Below, in pieces: positions 10,239-19,172 of a DNA stretch of 32,216 bases. The position numbers were made by a program, and so were the translations under genes. Origin of the DNA: Actinomycetota bacterium (GTDB taxonomy: Bacteria > Actinomycetota > Acidimicrobiia > Acidimicrobiales > CADCSY01); assembly GCA_019348335.1 (NCBI GenBank), contig JAHWJR010000006.1, forward strand, positions 1 through 32,216, in the 5' to 3' direction. The notes beneath the pieces are model-generated. The model was not told where the DNA came from, did not search any database, and saw only the letters and a list, made by a program, of their open reading frames with translations. Every line of letters begins with the position of its first letter. Positions within the stretch are counted from its first letter, which is position 1.

Positions 10239-11765
10239 CTACCCCCCCGCCCCGAAGGACGACAAGGCGTTGCCCACGGCGCCGTCGGTCAGCCCGAAGA
10301 GCAGGCCGGGGAAGATGCCGAGCACGAGGATGAGCACGAGCATCGGCACCCAGGCGACGTATTCCGGCCAATGCATGTCGGCGATGGGCGCCTCGGCGAA
10401 CTCGGGCTTGGGGGTGCCGAAGGCGGCCCGCTGCAGCATCCACAGGAGGTAGCCGGCGGCGAGGACGGTGCCCAGGGCAGCGATCACCATGTAGGTCCGG
10501 AACAGCGCCTCGGACAGGCCCTCCGCCGGGCTGTAGGCGGCCAGGATGGCGGGGAACTCACCCCAGAAGCCGGCGAGGCCCGGAAGGCCCAGCGAGGCCA
10601 TGGCGCAGAACCCGAGGATCCAGCCCATGCGGGGGGCCTGGAGGAGCAGGCCACCGAGGCGGGACAGCTCGAGGGTGTGAAAGCGGTCCTTCACCGAACC
10701 GGCGACGAAGAACAGCATCCCGGTGATGAGCCCGTGGGCCACCATGCCGAACACGGCGGCGTTGATGCCGAAGTCGGTGAGCGTGGCGATGCCCAGCATC
10801 ACGAAGCCCATGTGGGCCACCGAGGAGAAGGCGATGAGCCGCTTCATGTCGCTCTGGGCGAGGCAGCCGAGGGCGCCGTAGATGATGCCGACCACCGCCA
10901 GGCCGCCGATCACCGGCGCCCAGGCCATGGCCGCCTCGGGCAGGATCGGGATGGCGATGCGGATGAACCCGTAGGTGCCGAGCTTCAGCAGGATGGCGGC
11001 CAGGATGACCGACCCCTGGGTCGGGGCCTGGGTGTGGGCGTCCGGGAGCCACGTGTGGAACGGGAACATGGGCACCTTGATGGCGAAGCCCATGAACAGG
11101 CCCCCGAAGATGATCAGCTGCGTCGAGCGGGGGATGTTGTCGGCCGCCACCGCCACCAACTCCTGGATGGAGAAGGTCTGACCGCCCGAGAAGTACAGGG
11201 CCAGGAAGCTGAGGATCATCAGGGCCGAGCCGAACAGGGTGAACAGGAAGAACTTGATGGCGGCGTACTGGCGCTGCTCGCCGCCCCACACGCCGATCAT
11301 GAAGTACATCGGCAGGAGCACGACCTCGAAGAACACGAAGAACAGGATCAGGTCCTGGGCCACGAAGGTGCCGTTCATGCCGGTTTCGAGCACCAGGATG
11401 AGGATGAGGAACGCCTTGGGGTTGTGCGGCTCAGGGAAGTGGTTCCAGCTGTAGACCACGACCAGCACGCACACGAACATCGACAGCACCAGCAGGGGCA
11501 GGGAGATGCCGTCCACCCCGAGCAGGTAGCGACTGTTGATCACGTCGATCCACGGCGCGTCCACCCGGAACTGGAGTTGGTCGCTGGCGCCGTAGTCGAA
11601 GCGGGCCAGGATCAGCATTCCGACGGCGAAGGTGGCCAACGTGGCGCCCAGGGCCATGAGCTTGTGGGCGGTCTCGTTCTCCCTGGGCACGAGCAGCATG
11701 GCCGCGGCGACGACCAGGGGCACGAACACCGCCAGGCTGAGAGCCGAATCGTCGAGGGATTCCAT
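10239..11765 (-). CDS. nuoM: NADH-quinone oxidoreductase subunit M
   Basis: 508 residues, antiporter-like proton-pumping subunit. The key charged residues are kept: Glu147 in LFFVFFEVVLLPMYFMIG and Lys230 in FAIKVPMFPFHTWLPDAHTQAP. The N-terminal IDVINSRYLLGVDGISLP block is typical of NuoM. AAGGAG lies about 12 nt before the ATG, 24 bp after the nuoL stop. It is paralogous to the second NuoM at 26111-27646. Confidence 0.95.
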   Translation of the reverse strand: MESLDDSALSLAVFVPLVVAAAMLLVPRENETAHKLMALGATLATFAVGMLILARFDYGASDQLQFRVDAPWIDVINSRYLLGVDGISLPLLVLSMFVCVLVVVYSWNHFPEPHNPKAFLILILVLETGMNGTFVAQDLILFFVFFEVVLLPMYFMIGVWGGEQRQYAAIKFFLFTLFGSALMILSFLALYFSGGQTFSIQELVAVAADNIPRSTQLIIFGGLFMGFAIKVPMFPFHTWLPDAHTQAPTQGSVILAAILLKLGTYGFIRIAIPILPEAAMAWAPVIGGLAVVGIIYGALGCLAQSDMKRLIAFSSVAHMGFVMLGIATLTDFGINAAVFGMVAHGLITGMLFFVAGSVKDRFHTLELSRLGGLLLQAPRMGWILGFCAMASLGLPGLAGFWGEFPAILAAYSPAEGLSEALFRTYMVIAALGTVLAAGYLLWMLQRAAFGTPKPEFAEAPIADMHWPEYVAWVPMLVLILVLGIFPGLLFGLTDGAVGNALSSFGAGG

Positions 11766-11789
11766 GTCGTCCCGGTTCTCCTTGGTGAC

Positions 11790-13907
11790 TTAGACGAAGA
11801 TGATGAGGCCGAGCGCCAGCACCGTGGCGGCCCCGAACAACAGGGCGGCGTACTGCTGGACCCGCCCGGTCTGGATGGTGCGGAGGATGCCGCCGAAGCC
11901 CTCGGCGCCGAAGCCGGCGCCGTTGACCGCGCCGTCGACCACCGCCTGGTCGATGTGGCGGTAGGTCCAGTCGCCGGAGCGCCGGGCGGCGATGCCCACG
12001 GCGTTGACCACGCCGTCGATCACCTTCTGGTTGAACCAGTAGGCGGCCCGGGCGATGGCCCCCTTGACGGACCCGACGATGACCCCGGTGTAGAGGTGGT
12101 CGAGGTAGTACTTGTTGGTAAGCAGCGTGTAGCCGGATCGCGCCAGGGCGTTGCGGCGGGTGAGACCCCGCGGGAGGCGCCGCTCGAAGAACAGCAGGTA
12201 GGCGAAGGCGATGGCCGCCAGGACCACCACGGTGGAGACCACCGCGGGGAAGACCTCGAAGCTGTGATGCTCGACCCCGGCGAGCAGGAACACCCGGTTC
12301 TCGGTGATCTCGAAGAACTTCTCGACCCCGGGAGCGTTGAGCAGGCCGGCGCCCACCGAGAACACGGCCAGGACCATCAGCGGGATGGTGATGGGACGAG
12401 GTGACTCGTGGGGGTGCGCGTGCCCCCGGTACTCGCCGAAGAAGGTCAGGTAGACGCAGCGGGTCATGTAGGCGGCGGTGAGGAAGGCGCCCACGATGCC
12501 CACCAGCTCGAACACGGGGTAGCCGTTCTCGGCGGCGCCGACGAGGATCTCGTCCTTGGACCAGAAGCCGGCCAGCGGGAACAGCCCGGCCAGGGCCACC
12601 GAGCCGATGAGGAAGGTGACGAACGTCGTCGGCATGTACTTCCGCAGCCCGCCCATGTCGGCCTTCATGTCGAAGCTGTGGACGGCGTGGCTGACCGAGC
12701 CGGCCCCGAGGAACAGCAGGCCCTTGAAGAAGGCGTGGGTGAACAGGTGGAAGATGCCGGCGGTCCACGCACCCACGCCGAGTGCCATGACCATGTAGCC
12801 GAGCTGGCTCACCGTGGAGTAGGCCAGCACCTTCTTGATGTCGTCCTGCACGAAGGCCAGGGCGGCGGCGATGAGCACGGTGATCCCGCCGACGACGGCG
12901 ATGGGGTTGACCCCGCCGGCGCCGATGTCGAACGCCTCCCAGAACACCCCGTAGAGGCGGGCGACGAGGTAGACGCCGGCGACGACCATGGTGGCGGCAT
13001 GGATGAGCGCCGACACCGGCGTGGGACCGGCCATGGCGTCGGGGAGCCACGTGTGCAACGGGAACTGGGCTGACTTGCCGATCACCCCGATGAAGAGCCC
13101 GACGGCGCCGACCACCAGGGCGGTGTGGCCGATGGCCCCGGTCAGGGCCCGCTCGTTGATCAAGGCGATGTCGAAGGTCTGGCCGGCGGCGAAGAACAGC
13201 GTGACGATGCCGACCAGCAGGCCGACGTCGCCCGTACGGGTGGTGAGGAACGCCTTCATGGCGGCGTTGGAGTTCTCCGCCTTCTCCCACCAGTGCCCGA
13301 TCAACATGAAGCTGCACAGCCCCATGAGCTCCCAGCCGAACAGGGCCTGGAGCGTGCTGCTGGAGACCACCAGCAGCAGCATCCCGGTGGTGAACAGCGA
13401 CAGGGCGGCGAAGAAGTAGGTGAAGCGCACGTCACCGTGCATGTAGTTGGTGGAGAAGACGTGCACCAGCAGGGAGATGAGGGTGACGGTGAAGAGCATC
13501 ACCACCGTCAGCCCGTCGACGGCCGTGCCCGCGGTCACCTCGACGTCGCCGATGGTGAACCAGGTGACGTTGCGCTCGACCGCCGAGCGGATGGGGGTCT
13601 CCTCCCCGTGCCCACCGGTCTCCACCGCGGTCGCCACGACCTGGCGGTCCTCGCCTCGTTGCCCGCCCGCAGCCCCGTGTTCCTCTTCCTCCTCGCCGTG
13701 GACCTCCTCGCTCGTCCCGTGCGGCACCACCTCGGTGGCCGGACGGTCGACCCACTGGACGACGGCCACGCACGACAGCACGAAGGCGAGGCCCAGGGCG
13801 CCGATGCCGATCTCGGCACCGTGCCCCGGCAGGCGCTTGCCGAAGAAGAGGATGAGCCAGAAGGAGACGAAGGTGAGGGTGGGGATGACCCACGCGTTCT
13901 CGAGCAC
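11790..13907 (-). CDS. nuoL: NADH-quinone oxidoreductase subunit L with acidic loop insertion
   Basis: 705 residues. This is the distal antiporter-like subunit, with the long lateral helix and a final membrane anchor at the C-terminus (RVQQYAALLFGAATVLALG). Core motifs present: GWELMGLCSFMLIGHWW, IGKSAQFPLHTWLPDAMAGPTPVSALIHAATMV and KKVLAYSTVSQLGYM. Odd: between the second and third helices, residues about 54-112 form a hydrophilic, strongly acidic and His-containing stretch (including EEVHGEEEEEHG) that the paralogue at 27643-29595 lacks. GTG at 13907 is chosen: it follows the nuoK stop (13910) by 2 bp and opens directly into LENAWVIPTLTFVSFW. The longer frame to 14246 reads nuoK out of phase. 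Confidence 0.93.
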   Translation of the reverse strand: MLENAWVIPTLTFVSFWLILFFGKRLPGHGAEIGIGALGLAFVLSCVAVVQWVDRPATEVVPHGTSEEVHGEEEEEHGAAGGQRGEDRQVVATAVETGGHGEETPIRSAVERNVTWFTIGDVEVTAGTAVDGLTVVMLFTVTLISLLVHVFSTNYMHGDVRFTYFFAALSLFTTGMLLLVVSSSTLQALFGWELMGLCSFMLIGHWWEKAENSNAAMKAFLTTRTGDVGLLVGIVTLFFAAGQTFDIALINERALTGAIGHTALVVGAVGLFIGVIGKSAQFPLHTWLPDAMAGPTPVSALIHAATMVVAGVYLVARLYGVFWEAFDIGAGGVNPIAVVGGITVLIAAALAFVQDDIKKVLAYSTVSQLGYMVMALGVGAWTAGIFHLFTHAFFKGLLFLGAGSVSHAVHSFDMKADMGGLRKYMPTTFVTFLIGSVALAGLFPLAGFWSKDEILVGAAENGYPVFELVGIVGAFLTAAYMTRCVYLTFFGEYRGHAHPHESPRPITIPLMVLAVFSVGAGLLNAPGVEKFFEITENRVFLLAGVEHHSFEVFPAVVSTVVVLAAIAFAYLLFFERRLPRGLTRRNALARSGYTLLTNKYYLDHLYTGVIVGSVKGAIARAAYWFNQKVIDGVVNAVGIAARRSGDWTYRHIDQAVVDGAVNGAGFGAEGFGGILRTIQTGRVQQYAALLFGAATVLALGLIIFV

Positions 13908-13909
13908 GG

Positions 13910-14218
13910 TCAGCCCTTCATGAGGTCGACCTCGTCGAGGTCGACGCTCGCCCGGTTGCGGTAGATGAGCAGGACGATGGCGAGCCCCACGCCGACCTCG
14001 GCGGCGGCGATGGTGATGACGAACAGGGCGAACACCTGCCCGGTCACCGCCCCGGAGGCGCCCTGGAGCGCCCCGAGGGCCACCAGGTTGATGTTGACGG
14101 CGTTCAGGATGAGCTCGATGGACATCAGCACCAGGACGCCGTTGCGCCGGGCCAGCACGCCGTAGACGCCGATGGAGAACAGCACCGCCCCCAGCACGAG
14201 GAACTGGTTGACCAGCAT
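13910..14218 (-). CDS. nuoK: NADH-quinone oxidoreductase subunit K
   Basis: 102 residues with three membrane helices. The two buried glutamates needed for proton transfer are present: Glu35 in LMSIELILNAVNI and Glu74 in AAAEVGVGLAIV, equivalent to E. coli Glu36 and Glu72. It lies 55 bp after nuoJ and 2 bp before nuoL, consistent with a single transcript. Confidence 0.95.
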   Translation of the reverse strand: MLVNQFLVLGAVLFSIGVYGVLARRNGVLVLMSIELILNAVNINLVALGALQGASGAVTGQVFALFVITIAAAEVGVGLAIVLLIYRNRASVDLDEVDLMKG

Positions 14219-14273
14219 CAGCTCCCTCCTCCGGCGGAGACCGCAAGGCGCGGTCGCCTCGATGACGGCACGG

Positions 14274-14792
14274 TCACTCCCTCCTCGCCAGGACGATGGC
14301 TCCCACCAGTGCGGCGAGCAGGAGCACGGAGACGACCTCGAAGGGGACCAGGTAGGTGGAGAAGATGGCGTCGCCCACCGCGCCGGTGCCCCGTTCGGCG
14401 GTCAACGCCTCCCGGTCCAGGCCCTCGAGCCGGGGCAGGCGCTCGTCGCCGAAGGCCTCGACCAGGACGTAGGACAGCACCCCGAACAGGAAGAGGCCGG
14501 TGATGCCCGCCAGCCAGCGCTGGTCGTTGTCGAGGCCCGACTCGCGACCGAGCGTCGGGCGGGTCAGCATGATCCCGAACAGGAACAGCACCACGATGGC
14601 CCCGATGTAGATCAGGACCTGCACCGCGGCCAGGAACTCGGCGGCCAGCAGGACGTACAGCGCTCCCACGCTTCCCAGGACCGCCACCAGGTAGAGCGCG
14701 GCGTGCACCACGTTGCGGGTGGTGACCACCCGCAGGGCGGCGAGCACGGCCACCACGGCGAGGACGGCGAACACCAGGTTCTGCGCGGCCAT
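14274..14792 (-). CDS. nuoJ: NADH-quinone oxidoreductase subunit J
   Basis: 172 residues, five membrane segments. The conserved third-helix region AAVQVLIYIGAIVVLFLFGIMLT contains the Tyr-Ile-Gly-Ala-Ile motif that includes the pi-bulge coupling quinone chemistry to proton pumping. It ends with the VPFEVVSVLLLAALVGAIVLAR helix. It starts 6 bp after the nuoI stop. Confidence 0.95.
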   Translation of the reverse strand: MAAQNLVFAVLAVVAVLAALRVVTTRNVVHAALYLVAVLGSVGALYVLLAAEFLAAVQVLIYIGAIVVLFLFGIMLTRPTLGRESGLDNDQRWLAGITGLFLFGVLSYVLVEAFGDERLPRLEGLDREALTAERGTGAVGDAIFSTYLVPFEVVSVLLLAALVGAIVLARRE

Positions 14793-14798
14793 GGGCGA

Positions 14799-15275
14799 TT
14801 ACCTCTTGCCCGCCTGGGCGCCCGCCTCGAGCGGCTCGGGTTCGGGCACGCCGTCCATCCACTCGCCGAGACGCTCCTTGTCGTGGAGCAGATCGGCGAT
14901 GCGGGGCTCGGAGTACTCGTACTCGGGACTCCAGAACAGCGCGTCGAAGGGGCAGACCTCCACGCAGATCCCGCAGTACATGCACAGTGAGTAGTCGATG
15001 TCGAAGCGGTCGAGCAGCTGGACGGTGCGGGGCTTGCCCCCCGGGCGCCGGGGCGGTGCCTTGGTCTTGTGGCCCTCGATGTAGATGCACCAGTCGGGGC
15101 ACTGGCGGGCACACAGCATGCAGACCGTGCAGTTCTCCTCCTTGAGGGCGATCACGCCCCGGGCCCGCGTGGGGGGCGCCTCCTTGACTCGCGGGTACTG
15201 CGTGGTGACCGCCGGCTTCAGCATGGTCCGCAGGGTCACGCCGAGGCCCTTCATCAGGCCGGGTAGCTCTGGCAC
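14799..15275 (-). CDS. nuoI: NADH-quinone oxidoreductase subunit I (2x[4Fe-4S])
   Basis: 158 residues. Two ferredoxin-type motifs bind clusters N6a and N6b: CTVCMLCARQCP (Cys49, 52, 55, 59) and CMYCGICVEVCP (Cys98, 101, 104, 108). Electrons pass through these to N2 in NuoB. GTG at 15275 is chosen because AAGGAGGT ends 5 nt upstream; an ATG seven codons later has no such site. It lies 14 bp after the nuoH stop. Confidence 0.95.
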   Translation of the reverse strand: MPELPGLMKGLGVTLRTMLKPAVTTQYPRVKEAPPTRARGVIALKEENCTVCMLCARQCPDWCIYIEGHKTKAPPRRPGGKPRTVQLLDRFDIDYSLCMYCGICVEVCPFDALFWSPEYEYSEPRIADLLHDKERLGEWMDGVPEPEPLEAGAQAGKR

Positions 15276-15289
15276 GAGTGACCTCCTTC

Positions 15290-16321
15290 CTAGAAGAGAA
15301 CCTTGAACACGCCGGTGGCCAGGATGTTGACCAGGGCGAGGGGGATGAGGAACTTCCAGGCGAACGTCTGGAGCTGGTCCTCCCGCAGGCGAGGGTAGGT
15401 GAAGCGGATCCAGAAGATCAGGAAGGCGACGAGCATGGTCTTGACGAACAGCACCGCGGGCCCGACCAGGTTGGAGATCAGCCCGCCGTCGACGTCGAGG
15501 CCGGGGACGTACCAACCGCCCAGGAACATGGTGGCGGCCAGGGCCGAGAAGGCGAAGGCGGCCCCGAACTCGCCGAGGTAGAAGAACAGGAACTGGAGGC
15601 CGCTGTACTCGACCTGGTAACCGGCCACCAGCTCGGACTCGGCGATGGGCATGTCGAACGGCGGCTGGGTGAGCTCGGCCTGGGTCGCCACCAGGAACAG
15701 GGCGAAGCCGATGAACTGGGTGAAGATGAAGGGCTGGCCGATGAGGCCGACCCCGAAGATGGCGCCCTCGGCTTGGGCCCGCACGATGCCCTGCAGGCTC
15801 AGCTCGCCCGACTGGATGACCACGCCGACCACGGCGAGCACCAGGGGCAACTCGTAGGCGATGAGCTGGCCGGCCGCCCGCAGGCCGCCCATGAGGGCGT
15901 ACTTGTTGGCCGAGGCCCAACCCGCCATGAGGATGCCCAGCACCGAGATGGAGGACACGGCCAGAGCGAAGAAGATGCCGATGTCGAGGTCTTCGGCCAC
16001 CACGTTGGGCCCGGCGGGGATGACGACGAACAGCAGGAACGTCGACAACAGGACCACGACCGGCGCCAGGAAGAACACCCTGCGGTCGGCCCGCTCGGGC
16101 GCCAGGAGCTCCTTCTGCACGAACTTGGCCCCGTCGGCCAGCAGCTGGAGGGCGCCGTGGGGCCCAGCCTCCATGGGACCGAGCCGGCTCTGCATGTGGG
16201 CCATCATCTTGAACAGGAAGGTCTGCACGATGACGGCCGTGGCCGTGGGCACGATCACCATCACGGCCAGGACCTTGATGACCAGCAGCTGCCAGTACGC
16301 CAACTCGACCGCGAGGATCAC
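15290..16321 (-). CDS. nuoH: NADH-quinone oxidoreductase subunit H
   Basis: 343 residues, eight membrane helices. This subunit forms much of the quinone tunnel and the junction to the peripheral arm. Visible: QSRLGPMEAGPHGALQLLADGAKFVQKE, the acidic quinone-loop region TQPPFDMPIAESELVAGYQVEYSG, and the WIRFTYPRLREDQL motif near the C-terminus. The start is GTG at 16321, 28 bp after the nuoD stop. In the usual actinobacterial order nuoE, nuoF and nuoG would lie in exactly this gap; here nothing does. Confidence 0.95.
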   Translation of the reverse strand: MILAVELAYWQLLVIKVLAVMVIVPTATAVIVQTFLFKMMAHMQSRLGPMEAGPHGALQLLADGAKFVQKELLAPERADRRVFFLAPVVVLLSTFLLFVVIPAGPNVVAEDLDIGIFFALAVSSISVLGILMAGWASANKYALMGGLRAAGQLIAYELPLVLAVVGVVIQSGELSLQGIVRAQAEGAIFGVGLIGQPFIFTQFIGFALFLVATQAELTQPPFDMPIAESELVAGYQVEYSGLQFLFFYLGEFGAAFAFSALAATMFLGGWYVPGLDVDGGLISNLVGPAVLFVKTMLVAFLIFWIRFTYPRLREDQLQTFAWKFLIPLALVNILATGVFKVLF

Positions 16322-16349
16322 CGGGGGGACCCCCGCTGCACGGGTGCTG

Positions 16350-17522
16350 TCATCGGTCGATGTCCCCGAGGATGAAGTAGAGGGAGGCGAGGATGGTGAT
16401 CACGTCGGGAACGTAGACGCCCTTCATGACCCAGGGCACGATGGAGATGTTGTTGAACGAGGGCGTGCGGATCTTGACCCGGAAGGGGCCGAGGTCGCCC
16501 TTGCTGACGACGTAGTAGCCCATCTCGCCCAGCGGGTTCTCGGTGGATACCCAGGCCTCGCCCGCCGGCACCTTGATGATGCGGGGCACCTTGGCCATGA
16601 TCGGGCCCGACGGGAGCCCGTCGAGCAGCTGGTCGACGATGTGCGCCGCCTCTCGCGTCTCCTGGAGACGCACCCAGTACCGGGCGAAGCTGTCGCCGTC
16701 GGGGTGGGTCCACACCTTCCAGTCCACCTCCGACCACGCCAGCGGGTTGGGGCTGTCGCGGCGAAGGTCCCAGTCGACCCCGGACGCCCGGAGGTTGGCT
16801 CCTGACAGCCCGTAGCTGAGCGCGATCTCGGGAGGGATGACCCCGATGCCCCTCGCCCTGGTCTCGAAGATCTCGTTGCCGAGGAGCAGCGTCTCCATCT
16901 CGTCGCAGAAGCGGCGCACCTTGTCCATGGCCGATTTGGTCTCGGCCACCCATCCCTTGGGCAGGTCCTCCTTCAGGCCGCCGATGCGGTCGTAGTTGGG
17001 ATGGAACCGGCCGCCCGTGGCCGCCTCGATCTGGTTGAGCACGTGCTCCCGGTCACGGAAGGCGTAGAAGACGGCGGTGATGGCCCCGAGCTGCACCCCC
17101 ATGTCGCCCAGGAAAAGGGTGATGTTGGCGATGCGCGACATCTCGAACAGCACGGTGCGGATCCACTGCGCCCGGGGTGGGGCCTCGATCTCCATGAGCT
17201 GCTCGGCGGCGAGGATGAAGGGCACCTCGTTGGCGAAGCTGCCGAGCCAGTCGATGCGGTTGATCAGCGTGGTGACCTGGGGGTAGGTGCGGACCTCGAC
17301 CAACTTCTCGTAACCACGGTGCATGTAGCCCATGACCGGCTCGGCGGAGATGACCTGCTCACCGTCGAGGCGGGTGATGATCCGTAGGGTGCCGTGGGTG
17401 GCCGGGTGCTGCGGCCCGATGTTCAGGGTCATCCCGTCGGTCTCCAGCTCGACGTTGACCCGGGCGTCGGCGGCCTGGCCGGTGACGTACGCCCGCTGCT
17501 GGTTCTGGGGGACGGCGCTCAT
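16350..17522 (-). CDS. nuoD: NADH-quinone oxidoreductase subunit D
   Basis: 390 residues, the 49-kDa-type subunit that helps form the quinone site. The N-terminal GPQHPATHGTLR block carries the quinone-pocket His residues and Arg47, which aligns by motif with the arginine near cluster N2 that NDUFAF7 methylates in mitochondrial NDUFS2. MGYMHRGYEKLVE and the C-terminal FILGDIDR ending are family hallmarks. It starts 14 bp after the nuoC stop and is separate from nuoC, not fused. Confidence 0.95.
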   Translation of the reverse strand: MSAVPQNQQRAYVTGQAADARVNVELETDGMTLNIGPQHPATHGTLRIITRLDGEQVISAEPVMGYMHRGYEKLVEVRTYPQVTTLINRIDWLGSFANEVPFILAAEQLMEIEAPPRAQWIRTVLFEMSRIANITLFLGDMGVQLGAITAVFYAFRDREHVLNQIEAATGGRFHPNYDRIGGLKEDLPKGWVAETKSAMDKVRRFCDEMETLLLGNEIFETRARGIGVIPPEIALSYGLSGANLRASGVDWDLRRDSPNPLAWSEVDWKVWTHPDGDSFARYWVRLQETREAAHIVDQLLDGLPSGPIMAKVPRIIKVPAGEAWVSTENPLGEMGYYVVSKGDLGPFRVKIRTPSFNNISIVPWVMKGVYVPDVITILASLYFILGDIDR

Positions 17523-17536
17523 GCGGACATCGTCCT

Positions 17537-18685
17537 TCAGGACCCGTCACCTTCGCCGGGCATGGCCTCGACGTCGACCAACCCCGGCCAGGGCTTGACC
17601 TCCCGGGACAGCAGGGGGAAGTCCTTGCGCAGGGGGTTCCCCTCGAACGCGCCCGGCAGGTAGAGGTGGATGAGGTTGGGGTGGCCGTCGAAGGTGATGC
17701 CGTACATCTCCCACGCCTCGCGCTCGTGCCAGTCGGCCCCGGCGTACACCCCCACCAGCGACGGGGCCCGCAGGTCGTCGTCGGGCAGGTCGGCCTTGAG
17801 GATCAGGCCCACCGAGGTGACCGGCGCCATCAGCCGGGCGAACAGCTGGAAGCGGGTCTCGCCGCCGGCGTAGCCGTGCTCGATGGCAGCGGGTGACTCC
17901 TCATCACCACCCTGCTCGGCATCGTCGGCGTTCTCGTCACCGGCCGCCGGCTCCTCACTGCGACCGTAGGGCGACGGCATCCAGTCGATGGCGGAGAGGA
18001 AGCAGAAGTAGGTCAGGCCGAGCTCGTCTCGGCACACCTCGGCCGTTCGGCGCCACGCGTCGACGCTCACCCGGGCCCACAGCTCGCGCCCGTGGGCCAC
18101 GTGGGTCTGCTGCAGGTCGTCACCCAGCGCCGACCTCAGCGTGTCGAGCAGGCGGCCGGCGGCCTCGTCGACCTCGGGGGTCTCGGCGCTGTCCACCACC
18201 TCGGCCACCTCGTCGGCCCGAGCGGCCTTGTCGGCCCGGGACCGCTCCGCCGCCGCGCCCTCGCGCACGGCGGCGGTGGGCGTGGGCGGGGGTTGCTCGG
18301 GGACCACCGCGGAATCGGTGCCCGACGCCGGAGCACCTGCGGCCGGGGCCGTCGCCGCCGGCGCCGTGGTGTCGGGTGAGCCGGCGTCCCCGCCGGGGAC
18401 CTGGGCCACGTCGTCGGCTGCGGGGGAGGCCGAGCCGCCCCGCTCCTGGCCCTGGGAAGGGGTCTGGTCACTCGACAGCTCGCCCGGAGCACCCGGCGCC
18501 GGCACCGGCTCGTCGTCCGCCGCCGTGGTCCCCTCCCCCGGCGCCGCCGATGACCCCGTCGGCTGGTTCGAGTCGGCCGGGTTGGCGATCTCGCTCTGGA
18601 GCCCCGGGTCGTCGATGTCGTCGGCCGACGGGGCCTGTCCCTCGGCGTCCGGCTCCTCCCGACCGTCCGGATCAACCGACGACAA
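17537..18685 (-). CDS. nuoC: NADH-quinone oxidoreductase subunit C with long disordered N-terminus
   Basis: 382 residues, about 170 longer than ordinary NuoC. Residues 1 to about 172 are low-complexity, rich in Ala, Pro, Asp, Glu, Gly, Ser and Thr, and contain no Met. The 30-kDa domain starts near 174, and the family signature DWHEREAWEMYGITFDGHPNL is at 319-339, followed by PLRKDFPL. A second acidic insertion (about 243-270) splits the domain. The start is TTG at 18685 and overlaps the nuoB stop by 14 bp, which suggests coupling. A shorter start (GTG at codon 140) is possible but has no ribosome site. Whether the tail is translated is the main uncertainty; the domain itself is certain. Confidence 0.88.
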   Translation of the reverse strand: MSSVDPDGREEPDAEGQAPSADDIDDPGLQSEIANPADSNQPTGSSAAPGEGTTAADDEPVPAPGAPGELSSDQTPSQGQERGGSASPAADDVAQVPGGDAGSPDTTAPAATAPAAGAPASGTDSAVVPEQPPPTPTAAVREGAAAERSRADKAARADEVAEVVDSAETPEVDEAAGRLLDTLRSALGDDLQQTHVAHGRELWARVSVDAWRRTAEVCRDELGLTYFCFLSAIDWMPSPYGRSEEPAAGDENADDAEQGGDEESPAAIEHGYAGGETRFQLFARLMAPVTSVGLILKADLPDDDLRAPSLVGVYAGADWHEREAWEMYGITFDGHPNLIHLYLPGAFEGNPLRKDFPLLSREVKPWPGLVDVEAMPGEGDGS

Positions 18686-19172
18686 TGGGCTCCCCTCTCC
18701 AGCGCTCGGACATGTCCTCGTTGCGGATGCGCTCCTGGAGCAGCACGATGCCCTCCAGCAACGCCTCCGGGCGAGGCGGGCAGCCGGGAACGTAGACGTC
18801 GACGGGCACGATCTGGTCGACCCCCTTGGTGACCGAGTAGGAGTCCCAATAGGGGCCGCCGCAGTTGGCGCAGCTGCCCATGGAGATCACGTACTTGGGT
18901 TCGGGCATCTGCTCGTAGAGCCGGCGGATGGCCGGGGCCATCTTGTCGGTCACCGTGCCCGAGATCACCACCAGGTCGGCTTGGCGGGGGCTGACGGGAA
19001 AGGGGATGACGCCCAGGCGCATGACGTCGTAGCGGGGGGAGCCGAACGTCGCGCCCATCTCGATGGCGCAGCAGGCGAGGCCCCACTGGTAGACCCACAG
19101 CGAGTAGCTGCGGCTGAGGTTGAGCAGATGGCTGAGAGGCTTGGGTATCTTCGCCCGTTCGACTAGACCCAC
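18672..19172 (-). CDS. nuoB: NADH-quinone oxidoreductase subunit B (cluster N2)
   Basis: 166 residues. The four ligands of the terminal [4Fe-4S] cluster N2 are present: the adjacent pair Cys34-Cys35 in GLACCAIEM, Cys101 in MGSCANCGG, and Cys131 in VPGCPPRPE. GTG at 19172 overlaps the end of nuoA by 10 bp and has GGAAGGGAG 7 nt upstream. The longer frame back to 19442 reads nuoA out of phase. Confidence 0.95.
   Translation of the reverse strand: MGLVERAKIPKPLSHLLNLSRSYSLWVYQWGLACCAIEMGATFGSPRYDVMRLGVIPFPVSPRQADLVVISGTVTDKMAPAIRRLYEQMPEPKYVISMGSCANCGGPYWDSYSVTKGVDQIVPVDVYVPGCPPRPEALLEGIVLLQERIRNEDMSERWRGEPIVVG

Noticed and set aside
10089..12404. 771-codon open frame on the plus strand opposite nuoM and nuoL
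   Set aside because: It is a His/Glu/Gln/Gly-rich shadow of the membrane-protein codons on the minus strand.
13908..14246. nuoL starting at 14246
   Set aside because: The extra part reads nuoK in another phase; GTG 13907 lies 2 bp after nuoK and begins the homology.
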